This document shows, in pieces, positions 51,673 to 61,341 of a DNA stretch of 64,000 bases. The position numbers and the translations under genes were made by a program. The notes beneath the pieces were generated by a model. That model was not told where the DNA came from. It made no database searches and was given only the letters and a program-made list of their open reading frames with translations. Source of the DNA: Streptacidiphilus sp. 4-A2 (GTDB lineage: Bacteria > Actinomycetota > Actinomycetes > Streptomycetales > Streptomycetaceae); assembly GCA_014284505.1 (NCBI GenBank), contig JAAFYY010000001.1, forward strand, positions 868,001 to 932,000, read 5' to 3'. The stretch's first letter is position 1. Each line of letters opens with the position of its first letter.

Positions 51673-52062
51673 ATGAAAGATCCGCCGAGCCGCGCCCGCG
51701 CCGGCGCCGAGCTGGACAGCGCCTTCGCGGACCTGTCCGCCGTCGAGCGGTGGGCCGGCAGCGTCGGAGCAGGCAGCCGGCCCGGTCCCTACATCGCCCA
51801 GGACCCCCTGGAAGGCCGCCAGTACTGCGTCATGACCGAGACCACCGACGGTATGCACCGGGTGGTCGCCATCACCGCCAGGCCGGTCCCGGGTGATCCC
51901 CGTCCGGCTCAGGAGGCCGACCAGGCCGTCCTGCGGTCCCTGGTGCGGTCGCTGCTGGACCTGGCCGGGCACGAACGCGGCGCGGCCCGCACCGAAGTGG
52001 TGCTCACCGCCGCGGGGCCCAGAGTGCTGGAGTGCCGCCTGGAGGACCCGCCGTTCTGCTGA
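51673..52062 (+). CDS. Stand-alone ATP-grasp C-terminal-like protein
   Basis: The gene encodes an intact 129-residue protein from ATG 51673, behind AAGGAGAG. The segments QYCVMTETTDGMHRVVAITA, LLDLAGHERGAARTEVVLTA and GPRVLECRLEDPP resemble the last third of ATP-grasp ligases, where the equivalent Glu and Asn bind metal. The N-terminal substrate and ATP-binding parts are absent. It may be a relic or a partner protein. It is the only plus-strand gene of the cluster core and is divergent from the exporter. Confidence 0.6.
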   Translation: MKDPPSRARAGAELDSAFADLSAVERWAGSVGAGSRPGPYIAQDPLEGRQYCVMTETTDGMHRVVAITARPVPGDPRPAQEADQAVLRSLVRSLLDLAGHERGAARTEVVLTAAGPRVLECRLEDPPFC

Positions 52063-52473
52063 CCGCCGCCGCACCGACCACCGTTCGCGCCCCCGCACCC
52101 GGGAGTCGGCAGCGAGCCGGGAAGAAGACGGGAACGGGACGGAGCAGTAGGAGCTCCACCGGCGAACAGCAGACCACGACACCAGGGGCGGAGCATGGGA
52201 CGCGAGCCCGCCGCACCGACCGCGGTCCGCACCGCGGCGCTCGTCCCCGGCCCGGGGACAGCTGCCGGCGCGGGACACACCCCGGCCCAGCGGCACCGTG
52301 CCCAGCAGCGCACCCTGGCCGACGGCCAGAGCCCGAACGGGACCGCGCCAACACCCGCGGCCACCCCGGCACCGGCGCCTGAGCCGCCCCGCAGCACCGA
52401 CGCCGCGGCGCACCCGCCTCCGGGTGCGGCGCGGCGCTGTCACATCCGGCGCCGGCCGGCCCGGCATCCCGGT
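52063..52473. other. Convergent gap with no gene seen
   Basis: These 411 bases between the ATP-grasp-like gene and the end of the SARP gene hold one hairpin (52409-52428) and otherwise proline/alanine-coding-like noise without ribosome sites. Confidence 0.5.
52409..52428. terminator. Hairpin CGCACCCG-CCTC-CGGGTGCG
   Basis: A perfect 8-base stem with a 4-base loop, 45 bases after the SARP stop and convergent with the plus-strand gene. Confidence 0.5.
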
Positions 52474-55400
52474 TCAGCTTCTGCGGCGTTCGGGCGGGAC
52501 CCCCATCGCGGTGAACAGCTCCTCAGCCCGCGCCGCGCACTCCCCCGCCCCCTCCACATCCCCCAGTTCCACCATCGCCCGCGCCATCCCCGACAACCCG
52601 TACGCCACCTCGACCCGGTACTCGATCGCCGACGCCACCTCCCACGCCGACCGGTGCAGCGCCAGCGCCGCCACCGCATCACCCTGCCGCAACCGCAGCC
52701 GCCCCGCCATGTTCTCCACCTTCGCCCGCCGCAGCCCGGAGGAACCCGACCCGACCAGCTCCAGTGCCCGCCCCATCCCCTCGCTCCACACCGAGCCCCG
52801 CCCCAAACGGTCATCCACCACCGCACCCAGCGCCAGCACCAACGCCACGTTCCGCGGATCCTGCCCCTCGTCACAGAGCCCCCGCGCCCGCACCAGACAC
52901 CCGTCCGCCTCCACGAACTGCCCCAACCCCACCAGCCCGAAGGCCAGATCCGTCAACGCCACCAGCTCACTCCCACCCCGCCCCGAGCCCCCGTGCAACT
53001 CCACCGCCACCCGCGCGTGCTCACACGCCAGCCCAAAACAACCCCACTGCTCGAACAACGTACTCAACAACGTCAGACTGTCCGCCCGCGCCCCCACCAC
53101 CCCCAGTTCCTCCTGCAAACCGACCGCCCGCTCCAAATGCTCCAGCGCCTCCGGAAAACGCCCCAGCAGACTGCAGAACTGACCCAGCGTCGACTCCGTG
53201 TGCGCGACCGTGTACCAGTCCCCCAACTGCTCCGCGACCTCCCGCCCCTCGACCGCCACCTCCACACCGTCCGCAAACCGCCCCAGCGCCCAGCACGCCA
53301 CCCCAGATTCGACAGACTCACCCCCAGCAACTCCAGATCCCCCAGCCGCCGCGCCGCACCCACCGCCACCCGGCCCAGCTCCGCAAACTCCTCCAGCCGC
53401 CCCGCGCATGCAACTGAAATCCCACATTCCGCACCAGACACACCACAAACCTGTCCAGCCCCCGCCCCTGCGCCAACAGCACCGCCAGCGACAGCGCCCC
53501 GAGCTCCCGCTCGAACCAGGCCCCCGCCCGCACCACATCCCCCAGATCCGGCAACTCCGCCCCGGACACCGCCAGCCCGGTCACCCGCCCCACCCGGTCC
53601 GGAAACAACACCCCGCACGCCACCTCGGTCGCCGTCAGGTAATAACCCAGCAACCGCTCCACCGCCACCTCCCCCTCTCCCGTACCCCCCACCAGTCCCC
53701 GCGCGAAACTCCGCACCAGATCATGAAACGCGTACACCCCGATCTCCAGCTGCTGCACCAGATGCACATCCAGCAACAACTCCAGGACAGCCTCCGCCTC
53801 CCTGGCCGGCACCCCCAGCAAAGCCCCCGCCGCATACACATCGATCCCGCCCCCCGGATGCAATCCCAGCACCCGGAACGCCGCACGGCACCCCTCGTCC
53901 AACGCCTGGTACGACAACCGCAGCGACGCCCCCACACTGCGCACCCCGACGACAGCTCGTCCAGCCGATGCGCCTCGTCCCGCAGCCGGTCCGCCAGATA
54001 CCGCACCGTCCACCGCGGCCGATTACGCAACCGCGCCGCCGCGATCCGCAACGCCAGCGGCAGATAGCCGCACAGCGCCGCCACCTCCAGCACCGCCTCC
54101 TGCTCCGCCTCCACCCGCCCCGCCCCCAGCACCCCCGCAACCAGCGCCCCGCTCTCCACCACATCCATCACCCCCAGCGACACCCACCGCGCCCCGTCCA
54201 GATCCACCAGCCGCGCCCGCGACGTCACCAGCACCACACACCCCGAACCCGAAGGCAGCAACGACACCACCACCCCGGCATCCACCACATTGTCCACCAA
54301 CAACAACACCCGACGGCCCACCAGCACCGCCCGCCACAACGCCACCCGGCCCCCCAGATCCTCCGGCACCCGGTCCCCCACCACCCCCACCGCCCGCAAC
54401 AGCACACCCAACGCCACAAACGCCGACACCGCCGACTCCCCCGGCGAATAGCCATGCAGATCAATGAACAAACGACCGTCCGGAAACTCCCCCGCCAGCA
54501 CATGCGCCGCCCGCACCGCCAACGACGTCTTCCCGCAGCCCCCCATCCCGTCCAGTGCCACCACCCGCGGACCCACCCCACCAACCTCCCGCGCAAACCC
54601 CAGCACCAGCCCCAACTCCCGCTCCCGCCCCACGAAATCCACCAGATCCCCCGGCAACATGCTCGGCACCACCCCGCGAAAACGCCCCACCGCCTCCCAC
54701 CACACCACCACCTGTCCCCATCCCCATTCCCACACCCATCCCCACCGACACACCCACCCCGCCACCACCCAGCCCAACCACCTCCGGCAGCTCCCGCAGG
54801 ATCCCCTCATAGATCCGCACCAGCCCCACCCCCGGATCCACCCCCAACTCCTCGGCCAGCAAGCCCCGCACCCGGCCGAACTCCTCCAGCGCCTCCGCCT
54901 GCCGCCCCGACCGGCACAACGCCAGCATCAACTGCCCGCGCAATGTCTCCCGCAGCGGAAACCGCCCCACCAGATCCCGCAGATCGACAACCAGCTCGCC
55001 CGCCTCACCCAACCCCAGCCGCAGGCCGAACAACCGCTCCCAGGCGCCCAGCCACCGCTCCTCCAAAGCCGCCGACACCGCACCGATCACCACGCCTCCC
55101 TCCCCCGACAGCACCGGCCCCCGCCACAGCCCCAGCGCCACCCGCAGCCCCTCCACCGCCTCCACCAGCCGGCCCCCCACCTCCAGCCGCCGCGCCCCCT
55201 CCAACAGCCCCATGAACTCCGCCACATCCAACTCACCCTCACCCACCACCGCCCGATACCCCGGACCATCCGTAACCAGCACCGCCACCCCACCCGGAAT
55301 ACGCCGCCGCAAATCCGCCACCGACTTCCGCACCTGATGCGCCGCCGTCACCGGCGGCACCCCGTCCCACGCCGCCTCAACCAACCGCCCCACCGGCAAC

Positions 55401-55539
55401 ACCCGGCCGTGCTCCAACAACAAGGCCGTCAGTACCCGCTCCTGAATCACCCCGCCCAAACGCAAGCGCACCCCCGACGACCAACCCTCCAACGCCCCAA
55501 AACGTTGAAACGCAAACCAGCCGCACCAACGCCGGACAC
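52474..55539 (-). CDS. Large SARP-family regulator (DNA-binding/BTAD/NB-ARC/TPR), frameshifted
   Basis: The GTG at 55539 follows AAAGGGGG and gives LRFNVLG after frame repair near 55500. The OmpR-type DNA-binding domain has LLLEHGRVLPVGRLVEAAWD and HQVRKSVADLRRR. The BTAD domain ends RIYEGILRELPEV. A Gly/Val/Met-rich linker, the NB-ARC P-loop GMGGCGKTSLAV near residue 335 and a C-terminal TPR region with repeats such as LGRFPEALEHLERAVGL follow. Length is about 1020 residues. Frame changes occur near 54710, 53950, 53420 and 53300. It is the likely activator of the NRPS operon. Its codons favour GTG and GGG unlike its neighbours, and the plus strand here is C-rich. Confidence 0.88.
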
Positions 55540-55578
55540 GTAATCCCCCTTTGTCCTCCCGCCTTTGGATGCGTGATC

Positions 55579-56934
55579 TTAACCTGGAACCACACAACCA
55601 CCACCACCTGTCGCACCAGAAAATTTCACAAAAATTTTGGTCCAGGAGTGCGAACCAAATCCAGGTGCCCGGAAACAGGCAGGCCAGGCGTTTGTCGGAG
55701 CCATGCCACAGAGAGCAGAGAAACACCTACTGCTTTCTCTTCGTCCTCGCGCTATCGTGTCGCCAGCGCGGGCGACCACGTCCACTGTCCGGTCCAGTTC
55801 GGCCTCGGTGTTGTAGTAGTGCGGCGAGAACCGCACCAGCGGGTGCACCCCGCGGTGTTCGGTGTCGAACTGGCTGGCCTCGGGGCTGGTCACGCTGACG
55901 TTGACCTGCTCCGCGGCCAGCGCCCCGGCGACCTCGGCCGCGCTCAGCCCGTCGACCTTGGCGGTGACGATGGCGCAGCGCTCACGCCCCAGGTCGTAGC
56001 AGCCGACGCCGGGCAGCGCGTCCAGCCGCTCCCGCAGCCGTGACCCCAACTCCGCACAGCGCCTCGCGATCTGATCCAGCCCCAGCTCCAGCGCCTGGCG
56101 CACGGCCTCGTTCAGACCGAGGACGTTGCTGTAGCTCTTCTCCCAGCTCTCGAAGCGCTTGGCGCCCGGCTGCCAGGTGAAGCCGCGCGCGCCGTCCCAG
56201 ACCGCGGACTCGATGTCCACCACGGGCGGCTCCAGCTGGTGCAGTGTCTCGCTGCGGACCCAGAGGAAGCCGATGCCGCGCGGCCCGCGCAGGAACTTGC
56301 GGCCGGTGCCGGTGAGCATGTCGCAGCCGATCTCCGTTACGTCCAGGGGCAGTTGTCCGACCGACTGGGTGGCGTCCAGCAGGAACGGCACGCCCGCGGC
56401 ACGGCTGAGCCGGCCGATCTCGGCGACCGGGTTGACCAGGCCGCCGCCGGTGGGGATGTGGCTGACGCCGATCAGCCGGGTCCGCTCGTCGATCATCCCG
56501 GCCAGCGCCACGGTGTCCAGCTGCCCCCACTCGTCGTCGGGGACCACCACCACCTCGACCCCGTGGCGCTGGGCGACCTGGAGGTAGGCGAGCACATTGC
56601 TGCCGTACTCGGAGCGGCCGGTGAGGATCCGGTCACCCGGACGGAAGCCGAGCGAGTAGAAGGCGGCGTTCCAGGCGTGGGTGGAGTTGTCGAACAGCGC
56701 CACCTCCGCGGCCCGGCCGCCGACGAGCTCGGCGACGGCGGCATAGGTCTGCTCGATCTTGCCGGCCTGCTGGGCGGCGGCCTCGTAGCCGCCGACGGCC
56801 GCCTCCAGCCGGAGGTGCCCGGTCATCGCCTCCAGGGTGCGGCGGGAGAGCAGCCCTGCGCCGGCGTTGTTCAGATGCACCCGGTTGGCGCATCCCGGGG
56901 TTTCCTGGCGCAGTGCGTCAACGTCCATGCCCAT
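55579..56934 (-). CDS. Class V PLP aminotransferase / Cys-desulfurase-like enzyme
   Basis: The ATG at 56934 follows GAGGAG. VHLNNAGAGLLSRRTLEAM, LIGVSHIPTGGGLVNPV, FLLDATQSVGQLPLDV and the PLP lysine in GTGRKFLRGPRGIGFLWV define the class V family (isopenicillin-N epimerase / EgtE / desulfurase branch). The natural C-terminus is near RFSPHYYNTEAELDRTVDVV; the frame then runs about 50 residues of poor coding quality to 55579, so a lost base may hide an earlier stop near 55740. It lies 39 bases upstream of the SARP gene on the same strand, probably in one operon. It may make an unusual amino acid or supply sulfur for the peptide. Confidence 0.83.
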   Translation of the reverse strand: MGMDVDALRQETPGCANRVHLNNAGAGLLSRRTLEAMTGHLRLEAAVGGYEAAAQQAGKIEQTYAAVAELVGGRAAEVALFDNSTHAWNAAFYSLGFRPGDRILTGRSEYGSNVLAYLQVAQRHGVEVVVVPDDEWGQLDTVALAGMIDERTRLIGVSHIPTGGGLVNPVAEIGRLSRAAGVPFLLDATQSVGQLPLDVTEIGCDMLTGTGRKFLRGPRGIGFLWVRSETLHQLEPPVVDIESAVWDGARGFTWQPGAKRFESWEKSYSNVLGLNEAVRQALELGLDQIARRCAELGSRLRERLDALPGVGCYDLGRERCAIVTAKVDGLSAAEVAGALAAEQVNVSVTSPEASQFDTEHRGVHPLVRFSPHYYNTEAELDRTVDVVARAGDTIARGRRESSRCFSALCGMAPTNAWPACFRAPGFGSHSWTKIFVKFSGATGGGGCVVPG

Positions 56935-57050
56935 ACGGCTGGCTCCTCGGCGAGGCGAACGGTCGGCAGGGCCGCACATGCGTACCGGCCCAGCCCAGCC
57001 TGCCCCACGGAGCGCCTCCACACACTCCCGCGCGCGGACCGCCGTCATCT

Positions 57051-57064
57051 CGGGAGCGCTCCCG
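57051..57064. promoter_or_regulatory. CebR-like box CGGGAGCGCTCCCG
   Basis: This 14-base perfect palindrome matches 12 of 14 positions of the CebR (LacI-family cellobiose repressor) consensus TGGGAGCGCTCCCA. It lies 117 bases before the aminotransferase start. Confidence 0.55.
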
Positions 57065-57140
57065 GCCCCGGTTCCCACCGCCGCACCACGGCCACGAGGT
57101 GGCCGGTGCGCACTCCTGACGGCAGGAACCGGGGCACAGC

Positions 57141-57172
57141 GGCATCCCACGACCGCGCAGCGGTGGGATGCC
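57141..57172. other. Inverted repeat, 10-bp stem
   Basis: GGCATCCCAC and GTGGGATGCC pair perfectly around 12 bases. It may be a second terminator for the chitinase or an operator for the aminotransferase operon. Confidence 0.4.
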
Positions 57173-57184
57173 TGGCGCCTCCAG

Positions 57185-57198
57185 GGGGAGCGCTCCTT
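57185..57198. promoter_or_regulatory. Second, weaker CebR-like box
   Basis: GGGGAGCGCTCCTT keeps the GGGAGCGCTCC core of the CebR consensus, 134 bases from the first box. Confidence 0.4.
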
Positions 57199-57218
57199 CA
57201 TCATGGCATGGTCATGCT

Positions 57219-57263
57219 GACAACTCCAGAGAGCGTGGCACCGCCGCGCTCTCCGGAGTTGTC
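57219..57263 (-). terminator. 17-bp stem terminator of the chitinase gene
   Basis: GACAACTCCAGAGAGCG at 57219-57235 pairs with 57247-57263 with one mismatch, 15 bases after the chitinase stop. Confidence 0.75.
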
Positions 57264-57277
57264 GGACGCCTTGCCCG

Positions 57278-58892
57278 TCAGCCGGTGTAGGCCGCGAACA
57301 TCTTGGAGAACTCATAGGGCGTCTGGGTGATGTTGGTGCACTTGTACAGGCTGCCCGTGCAGGCGTTGGCGTCCCGGGTGACCTCCCAGAACGACAGCTC
57401 GCCGAGGTGGTTCTGCGAGGCGAAGCTGATCAGCTGCTGGGCGTCGGACAGGCCGAACACCTCGTCGGTGTCGTCGTTCTGGCCGAGCATCGGGGTGACC
57501 CCGACCATGGCCCAGGCCTGGGCGGTGGTCAGCGTGGGCCAGACCTGGAGGATCTGCGCCTCGGTGGCCTGCGCCGCGTCGATCGCATAAGTGCCCATCT
57601 GCCCGGACGGGTTGGGGCGGTCGAGTCGCCGAAGTCCATCGCCATCACATTGACCCCGGCCAGGACCACACCGGCGTTCTTCGCCGACTGGAGGGCGTAC
57701 AGGCCCTGGGAGGTGAGGCCGTTCGGCAGCACCGGCAGGGTCAGGGTCACCTTCAGGTCCCGGCCCTTGGCCCGCTGGGCCGCCTGGACCTGGGCGATGG
57801 CCGCCGAGCGGCGGTCGATCGAGGCGGTGTCGGCCAGCGCGCTGCCTTCGATGTCGAAGTCGATCCGGTCCAGCCCGTAGGTGTCCACGACCATCTGGTA
57901 CTGGGCCGCGAGCGAGGCCACCGTGATGCAGGACTGGGCGAGTTCGGTGCCGTTGGCCCCGCCGAAGGAGGGACGGATGTCGCCGCCCGCCGCCCGGATC
58001 GCGTCGAAGTCGGCCTTGTCCCAACCGGTGGAGGGGTCGTAGTCGCCGAACCAGCTGGCCGTGCAGGGGGTGCTGCCGTTGACGATGAACCCGAGCGAGA
58101 ACTGCTTGAGCCCGGTCGCCGCCGCGATCTGCGGCAGGCTGGGCGTGGGGTAGGCACCCAGATCGACATAGGGGGCCGGGACGCCGGGCTCGGTGCCGCT
58201 GCCCGCGACGCCGGTGACCGTGGCCGAGGCGGGCGATTCGTTGCCGGCCGCGTCGAAGGCGGTGACATCGAAGGTGTGACTGCTGCCCGCCAGCAGTCCG
58301 GTGATGTCGGCGGTGGTTCCGGTGACCGTGTCCACCAGGGTGGCGCCCTCGTAGACGTGGTAGCCGGCGACCCCGACATTGTCGGTCGACGCGTTCCAGG
58401 ACAGACCGATGCTCTCGGGGCCGGTACCGCTGACCGCCAGGCCGGTCGGCGTGGACGGCGGTGTGGTGTCGGCCGGAAGGCCCTGGCAGGGCTCGTTGTT
58501 GATCAGACAGTTGGCCGGCGGGGTCTGCGTGGCACCGGCCGAGATGTCCATCCCGACCACGTCCGCGGTCGCCCCCGGCGCCAGCGGAGACGCCCAAGTG
58601 GGCGAGGTGATCGTGTAGTTGTTCCCGGACTGGGACAGCGTGCCGTTCCAGGAGCTGGTGACCGCCTCGCCCGTGGGGAGGGAGAAGGTGAGGGACCAGT
58701 TGTTCACGGTCGCGTTGGTGTCATTGGTGACGGTGTAGCTGCCCGCGAAACCGCCCTGCCAGGTCTGGGTGACCGCGAAGTTGGCGATCACCCGGTCAGG
58801 CCGCCGGTGGCGGCACGGGCGGCGGACGGGATCAGCAGGGGCGACGCGACCAGGGCCGCGGTCGCGGTGAGATGCAGGGTGAAACGCCTCAT
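57278..58892 (-). CDS. Secreted GH18-type chitinase with CBM2 and FN3 domains, frameshifted
   Basis: The ATG at 58892 follows AGGAGA. A signal peptide (LHLTATAALVASPLLIPSAARA) is followed by a cellulose/chitin-binding CBM2-like domain (SLTFSLPTGEAVTSSWNGTL), an FN3 domain (STPTGLAVSGTGPESIGLSW, GYHVYEGA) and a GH18-like catalytic domain. Its DXXDXDXE motif is LDRIDFDIEGS, with the final Glu as acid. Single-base losses occur near 58797 and 57625. It is likely chitinolytic. The promoter holds a DasR-like box at 58971. Confidence 0.87.
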
Positions 58893-58939
58893 GGGCGATC
58901 TCCTGGGCGGGGGCAGCACAGAGCTCGTGCCGCCAGGGC

Positions 58940-58970
58940 GTGTGGGGGTTTCCGGCCGCGGCCCCCACAC
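58940..58970. other. Inverted repeat GTGTGGGGG / CCCCCACAC
   Basis: A perfect 9-base inverted repeat with a 13-base loop lies immediately beside the DasR-like box in the chitinase promoter. It may be an operator or an mRNA leader stem. Confidence 0.4.
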
Positions 58971-58986
58971 GATGGTCCAGACCAAT
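58971..58986. promoter_or_regulatory. DasR-like box GATGGTCCAGACCAAT
   Basis: It matches the dre core TGGTC-N2-GACCA used by the GntR-family N-acetylglucosamine regulator DasR at chitinase promoters. It lies 79-94 bases before the chitinase start. Confidence 0.65.
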
Positions 58987-59064
58987 ATCCGGCGTCAAGA
59001 GCGCCTCGCCGCCAGGCCGCCGGATCTGCCCCGTCGGCCAACTGCCGCTGCCGGCACGGCATGC

Positions 59065-59406
59065 CTACAGACAGTCCTCGACCCCGGTGCAGTCGAAGAG
59101 GTCCCACAGCCCGGTCATCCCGAGTATCCGTCGTAACTGCGGTCCCACCCTGACCAGGCACAACCGCACCCCGAAACGCTCCGCCCTGGTGCGGGCCCGG
59201 ATCAGCGCGGTCAGTCCGCCGGAGTCGCAGAAGTCCACCAGGGCGACATCCAGCTCGACCCGCTGCACCAGCGGATCGGCCAGGATCCGGGAGAGCACGC
59301 ACCGCAGGACCTGGTCCGCGTCGACGTCCAGCTCGCCCGAGAGCAGAACCTCGGCCGTCCGCCCACTTTCCAGGACCAGCACGGCCAGCGCCGGATCGGC
59401 AGTCAT
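59065..59406 (-). CDS. STAS-domain anti-sigma factor antagonist
   Basis: The gene encodes an intact 113-residue protein from ATG 59406. VLLSGELDVDADQVLRCVL and the phosphorylation-site region LVDFCDSGGLTALIRA, with Ser in DSGG, match the SpoIIAA/RsbV family. Only one domain is present. It presumably binds an anti-sigma factor kinase encoded elsewhere. It is divergent from the carboxyltransferase gene. Confidence 0.85.
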   Translation of the reverse strand: MTADPALAVLVLESGRTAEVLLSGELDVDADQVLRCVLSRILADPLVQRVELDVALVDFCDSGGLTALIRARTRAERFGVRLCLVRVGPQLRRILGMTGLWDLFDCTGVEDCL

Positions 59407-59610
59407 CTCAACCTCTCGCGTCGCCCCCGCCGGATCAGGATAGTTGAAGGTCCACGGACATACTCAAGCCTCGTCGCAATCGGCCGCCGAAACCACGCAC
59501 GGCGCCGCGCGGCCACCCCCGGACGCTCTGGACGCCCCCGTCCGCCGCTGGTTAGCCTCGGAGGACTTCAGACCGCCGCACCTCCTGACGGCCTCGAACC
59601 CCGGAGCACC

Positions 59611-61299
59611 ATGTCCGACCGTGCCCGACCCGCCACCGGCAACGACCCGGGAAGTGCGGCACCGCCGCCCGCGACAACCCCGCGCCCGGCCGCGCTGGAC
59701 CTCGCCGAAACCGTCCTGGACCGGGGCAGCTGGCTCAGCTGGGACACCCCGCCCACGGTCAACCCGGTCACCGGTCCCTACGCCGAACAGCTGGCCCGGG
59801 CCCGGGAGCGCAGCGGCGCGGACGAGTCGGTGCTGACCGGCGAGGGCCGGGTGCGGGGGCACCGGGTGGCGCTGCTGCTGAGCGAGTTCGGCTTTCTGGC
59901 CGGCTCCATCGGCGCCGCCGCCCGGGAACGGCTGCTCGGCGCGATCCGCCGGGCCACCGCCGACGGTCTGCCGCTGATCGCGGCCACCGCCTCCGGCGGC
60001 ACCCGGATGCAGGAGGGCACCTCGGCCTTTGTGGGGATGCTGCCGATCGCCGCGGCCATCGGCGAGCACAAGGCCGCCGGCCTGCCCTACCTGGTGCACC
60101 TGCGCAGTCCCACCACCGGCGGGGTACTGGCGTCCTGGGCCTCGCTGGGCCATCTGACCAGTGGCGAACCGGGCGCACTGGTCGGTTTTCTCGGGCCGCG
60201 CGTCTACCAGGCCCTGAACGGCGCAGCCTTCCCCGAGGGCGTGCAGACCGCCGAGAACCTGCACCGCCGCGGCATCCTGGACGCGGTGCTGCCGACCGAG
60301 CGGCTGCGGACCACTCTGGCCGCGGTACTGGACACCCTCGCCCCGGCAGAACCGACCACCGACGTCACCGGAACACCGGTGCCGGCGACGCCGGACGCCA
60401 CGGAACCGGACGCCGCGGCCGATGTCTGGCGCTCGGTCACCCTCACCCGCGACCGGAACCGTCCGGGCCTGGCCGATCTGCTGCGTGCCGCCGACTCCCC
60501 CGCCGTGCACCTGGGCGGCAGCGGCGGCGGGGAGCCCCGCGACGAGCTGCGGCTGGCGCTGGCCCGGTTCCACGGCATGCCCTGCGTGGTGGTCGGCCAC
60601 GACCGCGCCAGGGCCCGGGCCCTGGGCGAGGCGGGCCCGGTGGGACCGGGCGGGCTGCGCGCCGCGCGGCGCGGTATGCGTCTGGCCGCGGGGCTGGGAC
60701 TGCCGCTGCTCGGGGTGATCGACACCGCGGGTGCCCGGCTCAGCGCCGAGGCCGAGGAGAGCGCGCTCTCCGCCGGGATCGCCCGCTGCCTGGTCGAGCT
60801 GAGCGCGCTGCCGGTGCCGGTGCTCAGCCTGCTGCTGGGCCAGGGCGCGGGCGGCGGCGCGCTGGCTCTGCTCCCGGCGGACCGGGTGCTGGCCGCCGAG
60901 CATGCCTGGCTGGCGCCGCTGCCACCGGAGGGCGCCTCGGCGATCCTCTACCGCACCACCGACCGGGCCGCCGAGCTGGCCCGGGAGCAGCGCATCGGCG
61001 CGCCCGAGCTGCTGCGCTCGGGGACCGTGCACCGGATCGTCCCGGAACCGGTCCCCGCCTCGGCCGACCCGCAGGGCTTCCTGCGCCGGGTCGCGGCGGC
61101 GGTCGGCGAGGAACTGGCGGCCCTGGCCGCCGGGGCCGGGGCCGGGCCCCGGCCGGGCGGCCGCGGCGCGCCGCTGGAGCGGCTGGACCAGCGGCTGCGG
61201 GCCCGGCGGCTGTCGCCGGGCGCGGGCAGGCAGCCGGGCGCGGGCCCCGGCGGCGGCGCCGGCGGGCAGGCGGACCCGGGCGGCGCGGCCGGGCGCTGA
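59611..61299 (+). CDS. Acetyl-CoA carboxylase carboxyltransferase, fused beta and alpha parts
   Basis: The gene encodes an intact 562-residue protein from ATG 59611. The N-half has [19 protein letters not shown] and [14 protein letters not shown], the crotonase-type oxyanion region of AccD. The C-half has [21 protein letters not shown] and [21 protein letters not shown] of AccA. The fused form is common in actinobacteria. It transfers CO2 from carboxybiotin to acetyl-CoA; the biotin carrier and carboxylase are not in the window. A Cys4 zinc ribbon is absent. The C-terminal 60 residues are a Gly/Pro/Arg-rich tail. Confidence 0.85.
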   Translation: MSDRARPATGNDPGSAAPPPATTPRPAALDLAETVLDRGSWLSWDTPPTVNPVTGPYAEQLARARERSGADESVLTGEGRVRGHRVALLLSEFGFLAGSIGAAARERLLGAIRRATADGLPLIAATASGGTRMQEGTSAFVGMLPIAAAIGEHKAAGLPYLVHLRSPTTGGVLASWASLGHLTSGEPGALVGFLGPRVYQALNGAAFPEGVQTAENLHRRGILDAVLPTERLRTTLAAVLDTLAPAEPTTDVTGTPVPATPDATEPDAAADVWRSVTLTRDRNRPGLADLLRAADSPAVHLGGSGGGEPRDELRLALARFHGMPCVVVGHDRARARALGEAGPVGPGGLRAARRGMRLAAGLGLPLLGVIDTAGARLSAEAEESALSAGIARCLVELSALPVPVLSLLLGQGAGGGALALLPADRVLAAEHAWLAPLPPEGASAILYRTTDRAAELAREQRIGAPELLRSGTVHRIVPEPVPASADPQGFLRRVAAAVGEELAALAAGAGAGPRPGGRGAPLERLDQRLRARRLSPGAGRQPGAGPGGGAGGQADPGGAAGR

Positions 61300-61341
61300 C
61301 GCCGCAGCGCGCCCGGGGCGGCCCCGGGCGACACTGGAGGC

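Larger units (their letters stand above)
56935..57277. other. Regulatory region with two CebR-like boxes and hairpins
   Basis: This 343-base stretch lies between the chitinase stop and the aminotransferase start, both on the minus strand. It contains boxes at 57051 and 57185, a hairpin at 57141-57172 and the chitinase terminator at 57219-57263. No gene is supported. Confidence 0.65.

Noticed and set aside
52195..55215. Plus-strand open frame of about 1000 residues, rich in Pro, His and Arg
   Set aside because: It is the antisense of the SARP gene, whose DNA-binding, NB-ARC and TPR motifs are clear. The composition reflects the C-rich strand, and no ribosome site is present.
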